Source of the DNA: Numida meleagris
Taxonomy: Eukaryota > Chordata > Aves > Galliformes > Numididae
NCBI RefSeq assembly: GCF_002078875.1
Contig: NC_034421.1
Span: 3,287,076 to 3,351,075 of the forward strand
DNA length: 64,000 nt
Reading direction: 5' to 3'
This document shows positions 57,301 through 64,000 of this stretch, in pieces. Both the position numbers and the translations under genes were made by a program. Under the pieces are notes generated by a model. The model worked only from the letters and a program-made list of their open reading frames with translations. It searched no databases and was not told the DNA's origin. Position 1 is the stretch's first letter. Every line of letters begins with the position of its first letter.

Positions 57301-59420
57301 CTTAGACTTGATCCTAAATGAGCTAAACATAGATAATTACTGCTGAGTAGTACCTGCTCTGCAGAGTGCCATGTGTTGTGTCTTCACGGCTCTTCCAGCT
57401 GCTTTGGAGATATAGGGTAAGAGCCTGACTCCAAGGAGCGCAGCCTTTGGTGTTGCAGTGTGAAGCCACGTGGTAGGCTACAGCCACGCTGAATTTCTGG
57501 CTTTCCCTGCCTCCAAAATGCAAACAAATATATCGGTGGAAAAATCCCAAACCCACAGTTCTGCATTTTATGTCTTCTGGGACGGACTGAGCTAGTACTT
57601 TGATATTGTTCCTGTTCATTAGTAAGTTCTGGTCTAATGCTTTTGGTCTAGTGTTTGAAATCAGGACTTTGCATGTTAAAATCTGGTGTCCCCGAGGTGT
57701 AAACACAGCCATGCACATGGCCCTTTAGACAAGTGCCTCAATTTAAGGCTTCTGTAGCTTTCAAAGGTGCTGAGCACGTTGCCCAGAGGGAGCAAGGGGG
57801 CTCAGTACTTCTGCATATCTGGATTCTGGGGTTCTCTGCATCCATGTACAGCAGAGGGTTGGTGCTGCCCGAGAACTGTGTGTGAACTGAACTGGCTAGG
57901 GAATAATCTTTCCAAGGTTGTGGAGTGCCCACTTTTTTGCTTGGCTTTTGATTCTAACCCTTCTGGATAGTCTGTGGGAAACAGCAGACATTGGATTCTC
58001 TCTCAAAACGTCCTAGAGCTGCTCCTTGCTTTACTACGTTATTCTTCCACGGCTGTCAGTCTTTGCTCCTCAGTTCTGGGGTGTTTTAGGACCGTTGGGG
58101 CTGTTGAACTGCAGACCTGGTGGTGAGGAGTTAATGTCTTTGTGTTCACCTGACAGGCACATGAAGAAATCCCTGTGCCCTCCAGGGAAGGTCGTGTAAC
58201 AGTGATTTCTCCCCTGCCTTTGGTGAGCGGGAGCTGTTAGGGGTGACGGTGACAGAAACGTTACGTTAAGCTAGGATAGGGTTACTGACTCACAGTCCAG
58301 ACATGAGATCTACCCGAGCATCCTTAATCTCAGAAACAAGTCCATTAAAAACAATCATTCTTTCAGGTTTTTATTGACCCTTGGCTGTTTTTGGGGTTGT
58401 GTCCCTGTGGGTTTCCACAGGAAAACTGTTTGTGTAATTGCTGCCCTTGACAAAATGGAGTGGATACCAAGAAAGGTGGTGGAGGTGACATCCTCTGGGT
58501 ACCTTCACACAAATTAGATAAAACAATATGTTCAGTCAGATGTTCTGTCAACACGGGCTTTCTTTAGCCGCTCAGGCAATGTGCCTACATGTTTATAACT
58601 CTGATAAGGCTTTTGTTTTTAGTGCAGTGGCTCAGAGTGTCTTTATGGGGGAGATGAGACCACAGTGTGATCCCAAATGCTGAAGTCATGGATTGACCCC
58701 TCTTGCTTAGTGTGTTAGATATGCTTAAAAATCAAGGAGATCTGCAAGATAGTTGCTTCTGTGTACTTCCTGTGTATAGTTTTAGATTTTTTTTGGTACT
58801 TTTACACTTCCATCTGAAAACTTGAGGCCTGAAACGTTAATATTTTTGTTTGTTTATTTTTAAATGGAAACAGAACTTCTGATGAAATCGTGTGATTCAA
58901 GAAGCTGGAGATTGATGATCAAACGTTCATTGCTATGGAAACGAGTAAACTTGCAACGTGTTATGCCTCCTTTTGGGCAGAAAATCAGAGCTTTCAAGTG
59001 GATTCCAGGCTAGCCTCTGCGAGCCCAAAGGTCCACCCCTGACGGTGTCCCCTGATCCGTAGGATGAGTGCAGCTTTTCCTTCTCAAGGAGAGGAACTAG
59101 TGAGAACTGGAGCAGAAGCCGAAGGCTGTGGTCTGCCCCCAGGATACTTTGAGATCTGATGACCCCATCTGTTCAGTTGCAGAACCAGACGCTATTAAAA
59201 CTGCCAAGGGAGGAACAATGGGAAGGAAGGTCAGGCTTTGCCTACAGAAGAGTTAGTGTTTCCCTGTGCAGTCATTGTAGGTACTTGAGGAGCACACGGC
59301 TCTTCCTGTGCAGAACCATGTGATGGTCAGTACTCTGCGAAGCCTTGGTCATGCAAGGTCGTTCTCTCTAAACCAGAGTAGTTAAGAGATCAGCTAACTT
59401 TATTTCTGGTTCCTTTCCAG
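54386..59420 (+). other. CHST12: Putative CHST12 5'UTR intron
   Basis: Five kb between the CpG-island donor and the acceptor cctttccag that precedes the coding exon. No coding exon was recognised. Additional small non-coding exons cannot be excluded. Confidence 0.45.
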
Positions 59421-59515
59421 GCTCGTGGTCTGCAGCACCATGCGGGATCCCAGCCCTCACTCTTCGAGCCGGAGGTGAATCCATGGGAAGGTCGGCTATC
59501 GTGGGAGCTGTCAGG
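59421..59515 (+). other. CHST12: CHST12 5'UTR part of the coding exon, with a short upstream ORF
   Basis: The acceptor cctttccag ends at 59420. A 12-codon upstream ORF runs from ATG 59440 (A at -3) to TGA 59476-59478. Four bases later comes an in-frame upstream ATG (59483, T at -3), then the conserved start at 59516. This may tune CHST12 translation. Confidence 0.5.
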
Positions 59516-60775
59516 ATGACCAAAGCACGGCTCCTCCGTCTCTCTGTGGTGCTGGTCTCCATCTTCATGATTCTCCTGATCATCGTCTACTGGGACAACG
59601 TGGGAACAGCTCACTTCTACCTGCATACGTCCTTTTCCAGGCCTCATTCCCCAGAGGCCATCCCTGGTATCACTGCAGGTGGGGACTGGGAAGCCTTGCC
59701 AGAGGTGGATGAGTTTCTGGCAAAGCTGCTTAGTTCAAGCCTGAAACAGAACAGCTCTTCTTCCCGAAAAACAGAGCAGCTGCTCATCCAAGGCTCCAAC
59801 AAGCCTGTGGTGAGCAATTTGGAGGAGAATATACGAGGCTATGACTGGTCGACGCACAATGCCAGAAACAGCTTGGACCAAGAGAAGCTGCAGATAGAGA
59901 GGCAGAGAACGTTGCGGGAGTTTTGTGCCAATTCCAGCTTTGCCTTCCCCACTAAGGAGCGCTCCTTTGATGACATCCCAAACTATGAGCTCAACCACCT
60001 GATAGTGGATGACCGCCACGGCATCATCTACTGTTACGTCCCCAAGGTGGCCTGCACCAACTGGAAACGGGTGATGATTGTGCTGAGCGAGAGCCTGCTG
60101 GACCAAGGGGTCCCGTACCGGAACCCCCTGGACATCCCGCGGGAGCACGTCCACAACACCAGCACCCACTTGACTTTCAACAAATTCTGGCGTCGATACG
60201 GGAAATTCTCCCGGCATCTCATGAAGGTCAAACTGAAGAAGTACACTAAGTTCCTCTTTGTGCGGGACCCTTTTGTCCGCCTCATCTCTGCCTTTCGCAG
60301 CAAATTTGAGCTGGAGAACGAGGAGTTCTACCGGCGTTTTGCCATCCCCATGCTAAAGCTGTACTCCAACCATACCAACCTTCCCACCTCTGTTAGCGAG
60401 GCCTTCGGGGCGGGCCTCAAAGTCTCCTTTTCTGACTTCATCCAGTACTTACTGGATCCCAGGACAGAGAAGATGGCCCCCTTCAATGAGCACTGGCGGC
60501 AGGTGTACCGGCTGTGCCACCCGTGCCAGATAGACTATGATTTCATCGGGAAGCTGGAGACGCTGGATGAGGATGCTGCGTATCTCCTGCAGCTCCTCAA
60601 AGTGGACAGGCTGCTCCGCTTCCCCCCCAGCTACCGGAACAGGACTGCCAGCAGCTGGGAGGATGACTGGTTTGCTAAAATCCCACTGGCTTGGAGGCAG
60701 CAGCTCTACAAGCTCTATGAGGCAGATTTTGTACTCTTTGGCTACCCCAAGCCAGAAAACTTGCTTAAAGACTGA
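59516..60775 (+). CDS. CHST12: CHST12, chondroitin 4-O-sulfotransferase 2 (carbohydrate sulfotransferase 12)
   Basis: CHST12 moves sulfate from PAPS to position 4 of N-acetylgalactosamine in chondroitin and dermatan chains, in the Golgi lumen. The coding sequence is one uninterrupted exon of 419 codons (human 414). It is a type II membrane protein: a short basic cytosolic tail MTKARLLR, then a membrane segment at about 9-26 (LSVVLVSIFMILLIIVYW), a variable stem to about 105, then the catalytic domain. The PAPS 5'-phosphosulfate site is PKVACTNWKR (176-185); the 3'-phosphate site is RDPFVRLISAFRSKF (250-264). N-glycosylation sequons occur at Asn 79, 139, 214, 285 and 375. The start is set at the Met that matches the human MTKARL start and has A at -3. 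An in-frame ATG 33 bases upstream (59483) would add MGRSAIVGAVR. Identification is very secure. Confidence 0.97.
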   Translation: MTKARLLRLSVVLVSIFMILLIIVYWDNVGTAHFYLHTSFSRPHSPEAIPGITAGGDWEALPEVDEFLAKLLSSSLKQNSSSSRKTEQLLIQGSNKPVVSNLEENIRGYDWSTHNARNSLDQEKLQIERQRTLREFCANSSFAFPTKERSFDDIPNYELNHLIVDDRHGIIYCYVPKVACTNWKRVMIVLSESLLDQGVPYRNPLDIPREHVHNTSTHLTFNKFWRRYGKFSRHLMKVKLKKYTKFLFVRDPFVRLISAFRSKFELENEEFYRRFAIPMLKLYSNHTNLPTSVSEAFGAGLKVSFSDFIQYLLDPRTEKMAPFNEHWRQVYRLCHPCQIDYDFIGKLETLDEDAAYLLQLLKVDRLLRFPPSYRNRTASSWEDDWFAKIPLAWRQQLYKLYEADFVLFGYPKPENLLKD

Positions 60776-61205
60776 AAGTGATTGGGCTGCGGGTGTGGGA
60801 GGGAACGTCTGAAATACCAAAAATGTTTAAAGCCTCCTCATTTTTTTTTTTTTTGCTCTTAACTCCCTTCTCCATACAGGTTGGTACAATGGAGTATATT
60901 TTTTCTACCGCTTCCCCTTCCGTTTTTGCAGTAATGCCAAGTTCAGGATATTTCCATCCAGCTCTGCATACGGGAAAAAATGCCAGTATTTTTATCATTG
61001 TTTTCCAGGTTTCCTTTTTTTCTTTTTTTTTTTTTTTTAAAATGTCCCCATGTTTTGTGATGGGTCACTGCCCATGGTCACTCTGCCAGCTGTGTCCTTC
61101 AGTAGCTTTTTATTAATACTTTTTTAAAATTAATATATTTAAGATATTTAATACAAAGTGTGTGTTGTGGCAAAGGAAAGGAAGGAATAATAAAAAAAAA
61201 AAGCG
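60776..61205 (+). other. CHST12: CHST12 3'UTR
   Basis: AT-rich, with T-runs at about 60840-60854 and 61018-61038, ending near AATAAA at 61189-61194. It is followed by a GT-rich stretch (tgcctctgtgttgtctc, about 61237-61253) as expected downstream of a cleavage site. Confidence 0.6.
61189..61194 (+). terminator. CHST12: CHST12 polyadenylation signal AATAAA
   Basis: The hexamer lies 414 bases after the stop codon, in an A-rich run, with a GT-rich element about 45 bases on. A distal AATAAA at 63508-63513 could support a longer form. Confidence 0.6.
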
Positions 61206-64000
61206 AAAGGAAAAGCTTAAAAAGTGCTGATGCACGTGCCTCTGTGTTGTCTCAGGGCTGTTTGTGATGCTGCAGAGCACTTGAATCTCTTCAGGGCTGG
61301 GAGCCTGGCAGATGGTGGGTCAGTACCCAGGCTGTGGTGAGGCTCGCAGCCAGAATCACAGGGGGGAAATGGCTGAGGCCTGTGGGGTGACTCAGGATGT
61401 GCAGAGGGTCAGCCCAGTGCCTCTGTGCTGCTTCCGCTCCCAGCAGCGTGGCGGAGGAGCTCTGCTGTACAAAACGCTGCATTTGCTCAGCCTCTGCGTT
61501 GCTAGCGGGGACGATCTTCTGTGATGTGGTGGCTGCCGTGCTCTCTGCAGGTCACTCGAAACGATGGGGATATAACACAACTCCCAGGTGCTTTAGGGGA
61601 ATGTGGCAGGGTGCAGATATTCACCCCTGGGTGAAGAAAAGCTGAAGGATTTCTTTCAGTTGGTGTGCATCAAGGCGACCTCTTAAACTCATTTGTTTTC
61701 AGAGCGCCAGCTACTGCTCGTGACGCTGTGCCCTCATCTGCTGCATTTCTGTTTGTACCGAGTGACTGATGCAGATTTAATTATCTGCCTTGCTGGTCCC
61801 TGCTGCAGCAGTGATGGTGACCCACTGTGCTCGGTGCCCACGGGCTGCTTCCCAAAGGAAATGCATGCTTTTGGAGACGCGCTTCGTGTCTCATCAGCTG
61901 AATCTGCTTCTCTCTGAACTGCTCTGTGATCAGAGAGCTGAAATGCTTGATTGCTTTCCTGAGCTGTGAAAATGATGGAAGTCCAGGTCCAGGCCTCGGG
62001 AAGCAGTCTTGTGTTCTGGGCAGCCGCCTCTGAACTGGCCTTCTCCTTGTTCTGCTCAGAGACCAGCAGAAGGTGTGACGTTCCCCCTCTGTCTCCTTGC
62101 TCCTCCAACCTCTGTACACGTGTGTTGTCTCAACATTGTGCTCTCCTCCTGGTGAATACGCTGCACCAAGCTTTTTAATCTTTAAGTGAAAGGTAATAGC
62201 TAGTAGTTATGCTGGGAGCGAAGAATCTGCTTCTCATTGTATTCGCAGCACCCTCCTGTAATTTCTGCAGAGATATTTGCAGTTTAAATGAGCCTGAAGC
62301 CATGATCTGATTTTTAGTGCTTAGATCTTCACAGCTTGGGGAAAAAGGAAGTGTCTGCTTGTGAGTCATTATTTAAAACTAATAATAGAAAAGTGTTGAT
62401 ATCTTCAATTTTTTTTTCAATTACAAGCTAATTGCTGCAAAACAGAAAGATGTTGAGACTCCCGTCTGCTGTAATGAGTAATCCCGGGAGTCTCTTGGTT
62501 CCTGTGATATTTACATTTCTTCAGGGTGGGTTCATCCTGCTCTTCAAAGTTACAGCCTGGATGTTTTCGGCTGTTGTCTTTACAATGTGTTTATTTTTTT
62601 TTTTTCCCTCTTCTAATTTCAATTTAATTGATGTTTAGTATTTGCAGACGTGGGCAGCTGGGAACGCAGCGCAGATGTGCCGACGAGCACCGCATCACCC
62701 GAGCTATGCAAACTTCCTCCCAGCTGCTTCCCCTGCACCTCTTGACCAAATCCCGCCCCTCCGAACCGTGCTCAGTTGCAGGGACCCCGTGATGCTCATC
62801 CTGCAAACCGGCTGCAGCTGCATCCTCACCTGCACCACCCCATGAGCCATGGCTGCAGCTTGTCCCAGGCAGAGAATATTCATGGCTTCACCCTCAGGAG
62901 AACTTGAGTGGTAAGGGTGGGGGGAGAGGGCTCTCACCCTGTCAAGCCCGGCCTGCATTTCCTTTAAGCCATTTCAACATCTGCAAATCCATGCTTTAAA
63001 GTGCCTGCAGGGAAGAGCAGTGAGACTCGCATGGAGAGGGCTCGCTGTGCTGCTGCTTCCCAGTAGCCTGCTCCTTGCTGCTTTCTCCTTTTGAAGCCTT
63101 CCTCCCCACCCTCCCACTGCTGTGAATGTATTGTGAAGGAGTCAAAGGCGACCCAGGCTGCCCTGAGCTTTGTGGTGAGGCCACTGGGGGGACTGGGACA
63201 GAGCCTCCAGCTTTAGGAATGTGCATTTTTTTCTGTGGGTTTCTTGCTCTGTTCCAATGATGTAAAAACATATGTAGGGGGGAGAGAAGGACAAAGATTT
63301 TAAAGCAGCCGTGCTTCCTCCCCCCACTTTTCTGAAGGAGCTGGAATTCAGTGTTTGTCAATGGCAGAATGACTGGCGAGGGCAGGCAGTATGCATGCTG
63401 GCCTGAAGTCAGAAGAGAGCTAGAAATTTTGAGTTTAGATGGTTGTGATGCTAGTGCTGATTTTATAAGGGGTAGAAAAATGCTTTGAAGTGGCCTCTTT
63501 GTGTCTAAATAAACCTGGCTTTGCTGTTTCATGCTCAGCCTGCAAAATTACGTCCTGTTCCCCTTCTGGCTTGCTTTTGACCACTTGGCCAAAGCCAGCC
63601 TGATGCCCAGCGAGGCAGAACCGATGTGTGGATGCAAAAATATCCAGGGGTTTGACCGAGATGTTTCCAGGTAGAGCTGAGACCAGCTTTAGTGCTTGCT
63701 CAGCATCGCAGCCAAAGTCTTTTTGCGGCCATGAGATGGATGGGGTCCCTTGCTCACTGCTCTGGCACGAGGTATGCGACCCGGCCCCGCAGCCCCTGCG
63801 TGCTGCAGAGGACTGTCAGGCTGCAGAGCTCCTTGCTTTTTGAGCAGTGGCGCGGCTTTGCCAGGGTACAGGATGTCCTTAACCATGTGGATTCCTTTGT
63901 ATCTCAGTCATTTTTACTTTAACCCTTTCATTCATTTGGGGTGACAGAACTGTAGAGCCACCAACTGTGGACAAATCATCATGGAGTAAAAAGTTGCCCT
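61206..64000. other. Region downstream of CHST12, no gene recognised
   Basis: I looked here for exons of genes that follow CHST12 in other vertebrates (GRIFIN, LFNG) and found none. The longest frame, 62996-63532 on the - strand, is compositionally ordinary and unrecognised. An AATAAA on the + strand at 63508-63513 may end a longer CHST12 3'UTR or a non-coding RNA. Confidence 0.5.

Noticed and set aside
62996..63532. 178-codon open frame on the - strand near the right end
   Set aside because: Unrecognised sequence with no CpG island or splice signals; likely chance.
1..64000. CR1 elements, LTR retroelements, tRNA genes, CRISPR arrays
   Set aside because: I searched by eye for the CR1 3' octamer repeat, paired LTR ends, tRNA B-box sequences and spaced direct repeats and found none convincing; a RepeatMasker or tRNAscan run would be decisive and may find old fragments.

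Overview
The window is vertebrate nuclear DNA carrying spliced protein-coding genes with consensus GT-AG introns, short introns and three CpG-island promoters. Protein identity to the human orthologues is high. The compact layout (four genes of the human 7p22 cluster in 64 kb) and the lack of recognisable SINE or LINE copies fit a bird genome, possibly a galliform such as chicken. The species is inferred from gene order and compactness, not proven.

Layout from left to right. Positions 1-2400 hold the last two coding exons and short 3'UTR of NUDT1 (+ strand, 5' part outside the window). Positions about 4,150-24,600 hold the complete SNX8 gene on the - strand: 11 coding exons, 448 codons, a long 3'UTR that converges tail-to-tail on NUDT1, and a CpG-island promoter at about 23.75-24.75 kb. 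A 3.3 kb spacer follows, then the divergent EIF3B gene (+ strand) at about 28.4-44.5 kb: 18 coding exons, 796 codons, CpG-island promoter, and a probable extra intron in the 3'UTR. A 9 kb spacer without recognisable genes leads to a third CpG island (53.75-54.7 kb). This is best read as the promoter and non-coding first exon of CHST12, whose whole coding sequence lies in one exon at 59,516-60,775. Nothing convincing is coded from 61.2 kb to the end.

The genes have unrelated jobs: oxidised-nucleotide sanitation (NUDT1), endosomal membrane sorting (SNX8), translation initiation (EIF3B) and chondroitin 4-O-sulfation in the Golgi (CHST12). They are neighbours by conserved synteny, not an operon or a pathway. 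All exon joins were checked by reading frame, and every coding join keeps phase. I found no rRNA, tRNA, CRISPR array, intact mobile element, virus-like gene or new multi-gene system. The more interesting observations are regulatory: the EIF3B 3'UTR intron with an AATAAA next to the splice donor, start-codon architecture in EIF3B, SNX8 and CHST12, and a perfect TCTCGCGAGA element in the CHST12 promoter.
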